Positions 10,392-21,337 of a stretch of DNA of 64,000 nucleotides are shown here, piece by piece (within the stretch, counting starts at the first letter, position 1; each line of letters opens with the position of its first letter). The position numbers and the translations under genes are program-made. The DNA comes from Pseudomonadota bacterium. Lineage in GTDB: Bacteria; Verrucomicrobiota; Verrucomicrobiia; Limisphaerales; SXTU01. Location of the stretch: the NCBI GenBank assembly GCA_009922615.1, contig RFVF01000001.1, positions 62,001 through 126,000 of the forward strand. Reading direction: 5' to 3'. The notes beneath the pieces were generated by a model, which was not told where the DNA came from, ran no database searches, and worked only from the letters and a program-made list of their open reading frames with translations.

Positions 10392-10699
10392 CCCAACTCT
10401 CCAGCTACCTCCTGGTCTCCGCGTTGCTCTTCTGCATCGGCCTCGCGGGCGCGCTCACGCGGCGCAACGCCATCATGGTGCTCATCGGCATTGAGCTGAT
10501 GCTCAACGCGGCCAACCTGAACTTCATCGCCTTCTGGCGCTTCAGCGAGAACCCCGAGACGATGACCGGCCTGATGTTTGCGCTGTTCAGCATCGCCATC
10601 GCCGCTGCCGAAGCCGCCGTCGGTCTTGCGCTCATCATCACGATTTACCGCCACTTCCGCACCGCGAACGTGGACAAAGTGGAGGAGATGAAGGGATGA
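10388..10699 (+). CDS. nuoK: NADH-quinone oxidoreductase subunit K
   Basis: RRNAIMVLIGIELMLNAANLNFIAF, AAAEAAVGLALIITIYRHF; overlaps nuoJ by 4 nt. Confidence 0.94.
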   Translation: MTQLSSYLLVSALLFCIGLAGALTRRNAIMVLIGIELMLNAANLNFIAFWRFSENPETMTGLMFALFSIAIAAAEAAVGLALIITIYRHFRTANVDKVEEMKG

Positions 10700-11016
10700 G
10701 CGTGAAGAAAGAATCCCAACAGAATTACGAGCGCCTGAGTGCTGCCGTGAAGAAAACCGTGGTCGAATGGGACCCCATCGGAGTGTTGGCCGATGGGTCT
10801 TGGCCCGATGACGAATACGCACCCTACATTCCGTCCATCTGTTCGATTCTCATGCACTCGTCCGAGATTTCGACTCTTCAATCCAAGTTGAATGCAATTG
10901 TTGAATTGAACATGGGGTTACCGCCTCAGCATTCACGAAATGAAGTGTTTGCTGAGAAGCTTTGGAAACTGCGGGGACAATTGAGCATCGAGACCGCGTT
11001 GCCGCAGGCGAGTTGA
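10696..11016 (+). CDS. Small soluble protein, DUF1871-like
   Basis: VVEWDPIGVLADGSWPDDEYAPYI; ATGA overlap with nuoK stop; ends 1 nt before nuoL start. Confidence 0.6.
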   Translation: MSVKKESQQNYERLSAAVKKTVVEWDPIGVLADGSWPDDEYAPYIPSICSILMHSSEISTLQSKLNAIVELNMGLPPQHSRNEVFAEKLWKLRGQLSIETALPQAS

Positions 11017-11017
11017 C

Positions 11018-13095
<2,078 letters not shown>

Positions 13096-13108
<13 letters not shown>

Positions 13109-14511
13109 ACGGCCTGCCGCTCATCTCGATTCTGACCTTCCTGCCGCTGGTGGGGGCCGCGCTCGTCTTCGGCGTGGACCGCGAGCGCCGGCAGCTCGCG
13201 CGCGGTCTGACGCTGGCGGCCAACATCCTCGCCCTTGCGCTCGTTGCCGCGCTGTGGGTGAACACCAACCCGGGCGAAGGCGGAATGCAATTCACCGAGC
13301 GACACGTTTGGATTCCCTCGCTCGGCATCGAGTATCACGTCGGCCTAGACGGCCTCGGGCTGGTCATGCTGATGCTGGCCGCGCTCGTCATCCCGATGGC
13401 CGTGCTGGCCTCGGAGAAAATCAACGACAACGTCCCGCTTTACTGCGGCCTGTTCCTCTTCCTGCAAGGCGGGCTCTTCGGCGCGTTCACCGCGCTGAAC
13501 TTCTTCCACTGGTTCCTGTTCTGGGAACTCAGCCTCATTCCCGCGTTCTTCCTCATCAAGCTGTGGGGCACGAAGGCACTCGGCCCGGCGGTCGAGGCGA
13601 AGTTCGCGTGGCTCGGCTGGGGCGCGGGCAAGGCGTATCTGGTCCTCTTCATCGGTGCGCTGCTGGGCTTCGCGGTGAAGGTGCCGCTGTGGCCGTTCCA
13701 CACTTGGCTGCCGCTGACCTACTCGGAAGCGCCCACGCCCGTCTCGATGGCACTGACCGGCGTGATGTCGAAGCTCGGCGTGTATGGCTTCGTGCGGCTG
13801 CTGCTGCCCATCTTCCCCGAGCCGATGCATGCGCTGCTGACGCCGCTGCTCTGGCTGGCCGTGGCGACCATCGTCCTCTCCACCTTCGCCGCGTTCGCCC
13901 AGCGCGACCTCAAGCGCATCCTCGCCTACTCGTCCATTAACCACCTCGGCTACTGCCTGCTTGGCGTCTTCGCGGCCGCTAGCGCCACCGGGACGGCGCT
14001 CGACCGCACGGCGGCGCTCAATGGCGTGGTGCTCCAGATGTTTAACCACGGCATCACCGCGAGCCTGCTCTTCTGCTTCGTCGCCTTCCTTGAAGACCGC
14101 AGTAACGGCGCGCGCGGCCTGGAGGATTTCGGCGGGTTGCGGAAGGTCGCTCCGGTCTTCTGTGGGCTGATGGGCATCGCGCTGTTCTCCTCGTTGGGCT
14201 TGCCGGGCTTGAACGGCTTCATCGGCGAGTTCCTTATTTTCAAGGGTGTCTTCCCGCTCGTGCCGTGGGCGGCGGTGCTGGCGCTGCCGGGCCTGCTTGT
14301 CACCGCCATCTTCATTCTGACCGTCATCCAGAAGGTCTGGTGCGGCCCGCTCAACGAGAAGTGGGCGCGTCTGCCGGACCTGACCTACAATGAGGGCGCG
14401 GTGGTCTTCCCCGCGACGCTGCTGATGTTCGTGCTCGGCGTGTGGCCGCAGTTCATCATTGCCGTCATCAACCCGACGGTCGCGCACTGGGTGCGACAGT
14501 TGCCCTTCTGA
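13096..14511 (+). CDS. nuoM: NADH-quinone oxidoreductase subunit M (first copy)
   Basis: LFWELSLIPAFFLIKLWG, PFHTWLPLTYSEAPTPVSMALTGVMSKLGVYGFVR; may start at GTG 13096 or 13105. Confidence 0.9.
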
Positions 14512-14514
14512 GCC

Positions 14515-16011
14515 ATGCTCGCCTGGACCATTTACCTTTCCTTCGCCGGCGCTCTCGCGTGCCTGCTGATGCCGCGCGCCAACCCGCGCGCGACGCGGGC
14601 GGTGGCGCTGGGCACGGCGCTGGCCGGGCTGTTCTGCGCACTGGCGGGGGCACTCCAGTTCAAACCGATCAACGGGCTTGAAGTTGTCACCCACGTTCGG
14701 TGGATTCCCGCGCTGGGCATTGACTTCTCACTCGCGGCGGACGGCATCAGCGTGACGCTGGTGCTGCTCACGGGCATCGCGGCGGTGGCGGGCGTGCTCT
14801 TCTCGTGGAATGTCGAGCATCGCACCAACGAGTTCTTCGCCTTCTTCTTCGCGCTCATCGGCGGCGTGTATGGCGTGTTCCTCAGCCTCGACCTCTTCCT
14901 GCTCTTCGTGTTCTACGAGATCGCTATCGTCCCGAAATACTTCCTCATCGCCATCTGGGGTTCGACCCGGCGCGACTACGCGGCGATGAAGCTGGCGCTC
15001 TACTCGTTCATCGGCAGCGGCATGGTGCTGATTGGGATGCTGGCGGCTTATGCGGTGTCTGGCCTCGCCAGCTTCGACTTGCAGACGCTTGCGCAATTCT
15101 CCTTCACGCCAGAGTTCCAGCGCTGGGCGTTCCCGCTGGTGTTCGTCGGTTTCGCGATTCTCGCCGGCATGTGGCCCTTCCACACCTGGGCTCCGACCGG
15201 TCACTCCGCCGCGCCGACCGCCGCCTCGATGCTGCTGGCCGGCGTGGTGATGAAGCTCGGTGCCTACGGCTGCCTGCGCGTCGCGATGACGCTCTTCCCT
15301 GAGGGCCTCAAGATGTGGCAGCACGAACTCGCTGCGCTGGCCGTCACGGGCATTGTCTATGGTGCGCTCGTGGCGCTGGTGCAGAAGGACTTCAAGTTCG
15401 TCATCGGCTATTCGAGCGTGAGCCACATGGGCTTCGTGCTGCTGGGCTTGGCGGCGCTCAACATCGTCGGCTGGAGCGGGGCGGTGCTGCAAATGTTCTC
15501 CCATGGCATCATTGCGGGGCTGCTCTTCGGCGTCGTCGGCCGGATGGTCTATGACCGCGCGCACACGCGAGAGTTGGACAAGTTGGAGGGCATGGGGCTG
15601 ATGCGGGCGATACCCTTTGCCGCTGTGACTTTTGTCATCGCGGGCTTTGCCTCGATGGGCATGCCGGGCTTCAGCGGCTTCATTGCGGAGTTACAGGTGC
15701 TCATCGGTGCGTGGCAGGCGTTTCCGAAGCTCGCCATCCTCGCGGGCGTCGGCATCGTAGTCGGCGTGGTTTACACGCTCAAGACCACGGCCAAAGTCTT
15801 CTTCTCGGATAAAACGGAGGCTGCTGAATCTCACCATGACCATCATGCGCACGAGCTGGAACCCATTTCAGTCCAGGAACGACTCGGCGCGGCGTTGCTA
15901 ATCCTCTGCACCGTCATCGTGGGCCTGCACCCGCGGCTGCTGCTGGACCTCATCGTGCCGAGTTTCCAATCCCCGCTTTTCGACGGGCTGAGAAAGGCGG
16001 CGGGCCTGTGA
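14515..16011 (+). CDS. nuoM: NADH-quinone oxidoreductase subunit M (second copy)
   Basis: FYEIAIVPKYFLIAIWG, PFHTWAPTGHSAAPTAASMLLAGVVMKLGAYG, GYSSVSHMGFVLLGL. Confidence 0.9.
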   Translation: MLAWTIYLSFAGALACLLMPRANPRATRAVALGTALAGLFCALAGALQFKPINGLEVVTHVRWIPALGIDFSLAADGISVTLVLLTGIAAVAGVLFSWNVEHRTNEFFAFFFALIGGVYGVFLSLDLFLLFVFYEIAIVPKYFLIAIWGSTRRDYAAMKLALYSFIGSGMVLIGMLAAYAVSGLASFDLQTLAQFSFTPEFQRWAFPLVFVGFAILAGMWPFHTWAPTGHSAAPTAASMLLAGVVMKLGAYGCLRVAMTLFPEGLKMWQHELAALAVTGIVYGALVALVQKDFKFVIGYSSVSHMGFVLLGLAALNIVGWSGAVLQMFSHGIIAGLLFGVVGRMVYDRAHTRELDKLEGMGLMRAIPFAAVTFVIAGFASMGMPGFSGFIAELQVLIGAWQAFPKLAILAGVGIVVGVVYTLKTTAKVFFSDKTEAAESHHDHHAHELEPISVQERLGAALLILCTVIVGLHPRLLLDLIVPSFQSPLFDGLRKAAGL

Positions 16012-17501
16012 ATACCACTGATTACTTCCAACTATTCTCCGCGCTCGCACCGGAAATCATCGTCGCGATCACAGCACTGCTGGTTCTCGCCGCTGATTTG
16101 CTTGGGCTGCAGGAGACCCCGCGCTCCTACCGCATGAGCATCGCGGCGGGGCTCACGACGGTTGGCTGCGCCGGGGCGGTGGCATGGATGTTCCTCAATC
16201 GGACAACCGGCAATTGGCACGGTGGAATGTTCGTCATCGACCCACTGAACGAAACCGTCAAGGCCGTCATCCTCCTGCTGACCGTGTTCACCGCGATGCT
16301 TTCGGTGGAGGCGAAGTTCACCCGGCATTGTGGGGAATACTTCGCGCTGCTGCTGCTCGCGACCGCTGGCATGATGTTCCTCGCCAGCACCGAGGACTTG
16401 CTGATGATTTTCGCCTCACTCGAACTGGTGAGCCTCTCGCTCTATGTCCTAGTTGCGTTCGACAAGTCCAGCCGGCAATCCGCCGAGGCGGCGCTGAAAT
16501 ACTTCCTTTTTGGCGGCATGAGTGCGGCTTTCCTGCTCTTTGGCTTCAGCCTGCTCTACGGCTTGACGGGCACGACGCACGTTCCGCGCATGGCGCACAA
16601 GCTGTTTACGCTCGGCGTGGACCCGCTCGGCACGGTTGCGTTGGTGATGGTCGTCGTTGGATTTGGGTTCAAGATTGCGGCGGTGCCGTTCCACCTCTGG
16701 GCTCCGGATGCCTATCAAGGTGCGCCGCTGCCGAGCTCGGCGTTCATCGCCAGCGGTTCGAAGGTCGCCAGCTTCTACGTCTTCGCCAAGGTGCTCCTCC
16801 TCGGCTTCAGCCAGCTTGGCTGGGGTAGTGACGACAGCGCCATGGGCGGGTGGATGCCGCTGCTGTCCATCGTGGCGGCGCTCTCGATGGTGCTGGGCAA
16901 CCTCGCGGCCATCCGCCAGACCAGCGTCCGTCGGCTGCTGGCTTACTCGGCCATCGCTCATGCAGGCTATATGCTGGTTGGCTTCCTCGCGCTGGGTGGT
17001 GAAGCGTTTGCCTCGCTGCTCTTCTACGTCACGACCTACGCGCTCACGACGGTCGGCACGTTCGGCGTGCTAGGGGTAGTCGAGGCACAGGTCGGAGGGG
17101 ATCAGCTCAAGGACTTCGCCGGTCTATCGCGTCGCGCGCCGGTGCTGGCCGCGTGCCTGATGGTATTCCTGCTGTCGCTCGCGGGCATCCCTCCGTTGGC
17201 CGGATTCTTCGGCAAGTTCTACCTCTTCGCCGCCGCGCTGAAGACGGAGGGGCAAAGCCTGCCCTTCCTCTGGCTCGTCATCCTCGGTGTCGCGATGAGT
17301 TGCGTCTCGCTTTACTACTACCTGCAAATTCTCAAGCAGGTGTTTGTCGTGGAGGCCGATGAGCGAGCCCGCCCGCTGGCCGTGCCGTTTCTCGCTCACG
17401 CCGTGGTCGTGCTGCTCGCGGCGGTCATCGTGTTGCTCGGTTGTGCGCCGACCTGGCTGCTGACGCCGTTGCAGGAAGCCATCGCCGAGCTGGGCTGGTA
17501 A
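16008..17501 (+). CDS. nuoN: NADH-quinone oxidoreductase subunit N
   Basis: LVSLSLYVLVAFDKSSRQSAEAALKYFLFG, PFHLWAPDAYQGAPLPSSAFIASGSKVASF, LAYSAIAHAGYMLVG. Confidence 0.95.
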   Translation: MNTTDYFQLFSALAPEIIVAITALLVLAADLLGLQETPRSYRMSIAAGLTTVGCAGAVAWMFLNRTTGNWHGGMFVIDPLNETVKAVILLLTVFTAMLSVEAKFTRHCGEYFALLLLATAGMMFLASTEDLLMIFASLELVSLSLYVLVAFDKSSRQSAEAALKYFLFGGMSAAFLLFGFSLLYGLTGTTHVPRMAHKLFTLGVDPLGTVALVMVVVGFGFKIAAVPFHLWAPDAYQGAPLPSSAFIASGSKVASFYVFAKVLLLGFSQLGWGSDDSAMGGWMPLLSIVAALSMVLGNLAAIRQTSVRRLLAYSAIAHAGYMLVGFLALGGEAFASLLFYVTTYALTTVGTFGVLGVVEAQVGGDQLKDFAGLSRRAPVLAACLMVFLLSLAGIPPLAGFFGKFYLFAAALKTEGQSLPFLWLVILGVAMSCVSLYYYLQILKQVFVVEADERARPLAVPFLAHAVVVLLAAVIVLLGCAPTWLLTPLQEAIAELGW

Positions 17502-17552
17502 CGCATTCCCTTTCGCGCAGAAAATTTTGTGAGCTTCTGCTTGACGCATTAA

Positions 17553-17567
17553 CTCTGCAATGCAAAG
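17553..17567. promoter_or_regulatory. Candidate operator, imperfect palindrome CTCTGCAATGCAAAG
   Basis: 15-bp near-palindrome ending 8 nt before the GTG start at 17576; second copy at 18599-18613. Confidence 0.5.
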
Positions 17568-17575
17568 CTTCCATC

Positions 17576-18220
17576 GTGCAACCGAACTGGGCTGAAGAAA
17601 ACCTTCAAGTCATCCGCACGCTGATGGAGCGCGCGGGGCTGTATCGGCGCGCTCTTGCGCCGGTGATGCTGGCTCTCGGTGTTCTCGGCGTGATTGGATG
17701 GGAAGTTGGAAAATGGTTCCGGATGGAATCGTTTGAATCCTTCACGACGCTGTGGTTCACGATTGCTGCCTTCGCGATCGCAATCGCCCTTCTAATCATC
17801 CGTAGGCAAGCGCTGAACTCTGTTGAGCCGTTTTGGACGGGGCCAACCAAGCGCGTCGCCTTTGCAATGTTGCCTCCGCTCACAGCGGGACTGATGCTTG
17901 TATTGGTTCAATTTGCTGCGCGTTCAAGCACGGGTTCCAGTGGCGGTTTGGAAATCGGATGGCCCTTGCTTTACGGATGTGCGCTTCATTCTGCGGGTCA
18001 GTTCATCTCGCGCGGAGTGCGACTGCTTGGCTGGGGGTTCATTTCCGCGTCCGTTGCACTTGCATACATTCAAATGCACATAGCCAGTGGGCTTGATGAG
18101 AAGGGCAAACTTCCCATTTGGGTTCAGCCGAACGCAATGATGGGCATGACCTTTGGGGGGCTTCACCTAGTCGCCGCTGCCTACCTCTACTTCACCGAAA
18201 AGCCGAATCCGACGCCGTGA
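17576..18220 (+). CDS. Integral membrane protein of unknown function
   Basis: several hydrophobic segments; 4-nt overlap with downstream winged-helix regulator. Confidence 0.7.
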   Translation: MQPNWAEENLQVIRTLMERAGLYRRALAPVMLALGVLGVIGWEVGKWFRMESFESFTTLWFTIAAFAIAIALLIIRRQALNSVEPFWTGPTKRVAFAMLPPLTAGLMLVLVQFAARSSTGSSGGLEIGWPLLYGCALHSAGQFISRGVRLLGWGFISASVALAYIQMHIASGLDEKGKLPIWVQPNAMMGMTFGGLHLVAAAYLYFTEKPNPTP

Positions 18221-18558
18221 ACGCCGAACCTTTTCTCCAGCTCGACCGCGTCATCCACGAGAAGGGACGTCTCGGCATCATGTCCGCCCTCGCCGCCGCG
18301 CCTGAGATGCCGTTCACCGAGTTGCGCGATCTGCTTCAGATGACCGACGGCAATCTCACCTCGCACATGAGGACGCTCCAAGAGGCTGGCTACGTCGCCG
18401 TCTCGAAGTCCTTCCATAACAACCGGCCGTTGACCACCATCTCGCTCACCAAGTCTGGCGAGAAAGCCTTCCGCAATTACGTCGCCCTCCTCGCCGAGAT
18501 CGTTGAGATCACTCGCGAGTTCGGCACTGTGCCCGCCAAAGTCCCCGCCACGAAATGA
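18217..18558 (+). CDS. Winged-helix transcriptional regulator (MarR/ArsR-like, HTH_34-type)
   Basis: MSALAAAPEMPFTELRDLLQMTDGNLTSHMRTLQEAGYVAVSKSF. Confidence 0.85.
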   Translation: MNAEPFLQLDRVIHEKGRLGIMSALAAAPEMPFTELRDLLQMTDGNLTSHMRTLQEAGYVAVSKSFHNNRPLTTISLTKSGEKAFRNYVALLAEIVEITREFGTVPAKVPATK

Positions 18559-18598
18559 ACTCCGCGTTTGAACGAAGTCTGGCGACTTTGGTCATGAA

Positions 18599-18633
18599 CT
18601 CTGTAATGCAAACCACAAGTCATTGCAGAGCTT
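18599..18633. promoter_or_regulatory. Candidate operator pair: CTCTGTAATGCAAAC and inverted CATTGCAGAGCTT
   Basis: 13/15 match to the 17553 site, plus an inverted copy sharing CTCTGCAATG. Confidence 0.45.
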
Positions 18634-18642
18634 GGCTAACCA

Positions 18643-18714
18643 ATGGAGAGCGGAGGCCCAAGTCCCCCGCCGCTGCCCACGCCCTTGTTGCGGAAGTGGG
18701 CGTCCGCGCTCCAT
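18643..18714. repeat. Inverted repeat, 18-bp arms
   Basis: ATGGAGAGCGGAGGCCCA (18643-18660) vs reverse complement of 18697-18714 (ATGGAGCGCGGACGCCCA), 16/18 identical. Confidence 0.75.
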
Positions 18715-18728
18715 CGCAGAACCTAGCC

Positions 18729-18763
18729 CCCTATTCCCCATTCCCCGTCACCCATCCCCTAAC
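18729..18763. repeat. Degenerate heptamer array (CCCTATT)(CCCCATT)(CCCCGTC)(ACCCATC)(CCCTAAC)
   Basis: 7-bp periodicity directly visible; immediately upstream of ispH ATG. Confidence 0.75.
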
Positions 18764-18769
18764 AAAGTT

Positions 18770-19648
18770 ATGAAACTCCTCCGCGCCTCCCATCTCGGCA
18801 TGTGTTTCGGTGTCCGCGACGCCATCGCCTACGCCACCGCTGAAGCCGCCTGTCAGCCGCTGACCATCCTCGGCGAGTTGGTCCACAACGAAACCGTCCT
18901 CGCCAGCCTGCGCGCTCGCGGCATCCGCTTCGCCCGCCAGCCGGACACGGGCGAGACCGACACCGTGATGGTCACCGCTCATGGCGCTTCTGAGGCCGCA
19001 AAGTCGCGCGCCCGCGAGCGCGGACTGCGCGTGCTGGAGGCCACCTGCCCACTCGTCCATGTCGCCCACCGCGCCGTGCTGATGCTTGTGCGCGAAGGCT
19101 TCCACCCCGTCATCATCGGCAAGTGCGACCACGTGGAGGTGCGCGGCCTCACTGAAGACCTCGCCGAGTGCGACATCGTGCTCACCGAGGCTGACGTGGC
19201 CGCGCTGCGCGAGCGCCCGCGCTTCGGCATCGCCGCGCAGACCACCCAGCCCATCGAGCGCGTGCGGCAACTCGTCGCGTTCATTCGCGCACGCTTTCCG
19301 CAGGCGGAAGTCCGCTTCGTGGACACCGTCTGCCAGCCCACCAAGCAGCGCCAGACCGCCGCCGAGGAACTCGCGCGCCAGTGCGATGTGGTCGTCGTCA
19401 TCGGTGGCGCGCACAGCAACAACACCCGCGAACTCGTCGCCACCTGCGCGCGCCACTGCCCGCGCGTGCATCATGTGCAAGGCCCCGACGACTTGCGCCC
19501 TGAGTGTTTCAGCCACGCGGAAACTGTCGGCCTCACCGCCGGCACCAGCACGCCGGACGCGACGATTGATGCGGTGGAGCAAGCACTGTGGCGCATCGCC
19601 AGCCAGCTCGAAAACCCCGTTGCTTCGACTGAGCCCTTGGCCGCTTAA
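18770..19648 (+). CDS. ispH: 4-hydroxy-3-methylbut-2-enyl diphosphate reductase
   Basis: GMCFGVRDAI, ATCPLVHVAHRA, DHVEVRG, DTVCQPTKQRQ, LTAGTSTPDATI; three conserved Cys. Confidence 0.88.
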   Translation: MKLLRASHLGMCFGVRDAIAYATAEAACQPLTILGELVHNETVLASLRARGIRFARQPDTGETDTVMVTAHGASEAAKSRARERGLRVLEATCPLVHVAHRAVLMLVREGFHPVIIGKCDHVEVRGLTEDLAECDIVLTEADVAALRERPRFGIAAQTTQPIERVRQLVAFIRARFPQAEVRFVDTVCQPTKQRQTAAEELARQCDVVVVIGGAHSNNTRELVATCARHCPRVHHVQGPDDLRPECFSHAETVGLTAGTSTPDATIDAVEQALWRIASQLENPVASTEPLAA

Positions 19649-19661
19649 ACCACAACTCCCA

Positions 19662-19865
19662 ATGAAAACCCTCGCCCGGACTGGTGCTGTCCTCTCCTTC
19701 GGCTTCTTTTCCGTTCCCGGACTGGCGCTGATGGCACACGCCCATGGTGACACCGAGATGGGTGCCCTCAGCATCGGCTCTCTCTTCATCGGCATCGGGG
19801 TCTTCGCGGGCACGCTGCTCTGGCTGATGGTGGAGAGAATCGGCTCCAAGCCGGATGCGAAGTGA
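19662..19865 (+). CDS. Hypothetical small membrane protein
   Basis: signal/TM segment and second TM segment, 67 aa. Confidence 0.5.
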   Translation: MKTLARTGAVLSFGFFSVPGLALMAHAHGDTEMGALSIGSLFIGIGVFAGTLLWLMVERIGSKPDAK

Positions 19866-19893
19866 GATTTCAAACACCTCAACCCACCCTCCC

Positions 19894-20646
19894 ATGAACT
19901 ACGCCAAATGGATCTCCCACTTCCAACGCAACCGCGAAAACCGCCCGGAGCCGGATTGGGCTGCGCCGTTCGCCCTGCCGGAATCTGTCCTCCGGCCGCT
20001 GCACCCCTCGCTCGCCGAGTATCAGCTTGGCGATGGCGGTGGGCCGGCGTGCCTGATTGCGGGGGATGCGGAGCAGTTTCGCGGCAGCAGCGAGGCGATG
20101 CGGCAAATCGTGGACCTATGGTTCGCCGAGGAGCGCGAGCACTCGCGGCTGCTGGGCCGCGCCGTGGACCGCATCGGCGCGCGACGCGTCCATGAACACT
20201 GGAGCTTCACCGCCTTTCTGGCCTGTCGGCGCGCGATGGGTGTGCGCGCGGAACTGCAAGTCCTGCTGCTCGTCGAAATTGTCAGCACGGTTTATTACCG
20301 GCTGATTCGCCGTCACTGCACGGACCAGCCGCTGCGCGACATGTGCTCGCTCATCCTGCGCGACGAGGCGGGCCATGTGGCGTTCCACCGCGACCGGCTG
20401 GCGGCGGCGGGCGTGTCGAACTGGGGACTGGGCGGCACGCTGTGGGAACTGCAATTCCGCCGCTTTGGCCTCGCGGCGGCGGCGATGCTCTGGCTCAACC
20501 ACGGGCGCTGCTTGCGGGCGCTGGGCACAAGGCCGCTGGAATTCTGCCGGGAAATCCACCGTGAACTCTCTCGCTTCGTCTGGCGGCTGGGACGGACGGC
20601 GCAAGCCCCGGCTTGCGTGCGCTTGCCAATGCCGCAGCCTGCGTGA
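19894..20646 (+). CDS. Ferritin-like domain protein
   Basis: paired carboxylate/His motifs EEREHSRLL and RDEAGHVAFHRDRL. Confidence 0.65.
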   Translation: MNYAKWISHFQRNRENRPEPDWAAPFALPESVLRPLHPSLAEYQLGDGGGPACLIAGDAEQFRGSSEAMRQIVDLWFAEEREHSRLLGRAVDRIGARRVHEHWSFTAFLACRRAMGVRAELQVLLLVEIVSTVYYRLIRRHCTDQPLRDMCSLILRDEAGHVAFHRDRLAAAGVSNWGLGGTLWELQFRRFGLAAAAMLWLNHGRCLRALGTRPLEFCREIHRELSRFVWRLGRTAQAPACVRLPMPQPA

Positions 20647-20661
20647 GAAGTTTTACAGCCG

Positions 20662-21170
20662 ATGTCACCAGACGACTTGTCCAAACTTCGCCATCTCCGT
20701 GCGTGGACGGCGTGCTTCATCTTCGGCCTCGTGGTTAGTGGGCTGACGGCGATTCCGCTGGAGACGGAGCTGGCGGTGATCGAGCGGCTGGCGGGCAGGG
20801 GACCGAGGGCTTCGCGGGCTGGATTCATCGCGTGGCCGAGGCGTTGCGCGAGACGAACACGAAGTTTCCATTCCTCGCCTATGGCACAGACTGGCTGGCG
20901 TTCGGGCACGTGGTCATTGCGGTCGCATTCATCGGCGCGTGGCGCGACCCGGTGCGGAACAAGTGGCTGTTCCAGTTCGGGATGATGGCGTGCGTGGCGG
21001 TGGTGCCGTGGGCGCTGGTATTCGGCGAGGTGCGCGGGATACCCTTGGGCTGGCGGTTGATTGACGGCGCGTTCGGCGTCGTGGGCTTCTTCCCGATGTG
21101 GTGGTGCTGGCGGCTGGCGAATGAGGTGGAAGGAGGTGTGTTGAAGCGCGATGTGCCGGGTCCACCGTAG
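20662..21170 (+). pseudogene. Membrane protein split by a frameshift at ~20797-20804
   Basis: N-terminal part in frame of ORF 20662 (LRHLRAWTACFIFGLVVSGLTAIPLETEL) continues in frame of ORF 20832 (GFAGWIHRVAEALRETNTKFPFLAYGTDWLAFGHVVIAV...). Confidence 0.7.
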
Positions 21171-21266
21171 GACAGCGCGGCTCGCCTGTCCTTCCAGTCA
21201 GAACATTCCGCTTGAGCGGCTTTGGGGGGAGAGATAATTCAGAAGTCAGGCTGGAAGCGCTGCCCT
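21168..21266. repeat. Intergenic inverted repeat of the GTAGGRCAG...TTCCAG type
   Basis: gtaggacagcgc...ttccag and ctggaagcgctgccctac; contains TCAGAAGTCAGGC also found at 57144-57156. Confidence 0.65.
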
Positions 21267-21337
21267 ACTAGAGGCACGCGGCGAATTTCCTCCTGTCACG
21301 CCAGTCGAAACAGGGTATTTTCGCGCCACTGCATCGC

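Noticed and set aside
13345-14694. 449-aa minus-strand ORF
   Set aside because: Antisense to nuoM; shadow ORF.
20797-20804. Programmed ribosomal frameshift
   Set aside because: CAGGGGACC does not match a canonical slippery heptamer and no downstream pseudoknot was evident; indel or sequencing error is more likely.
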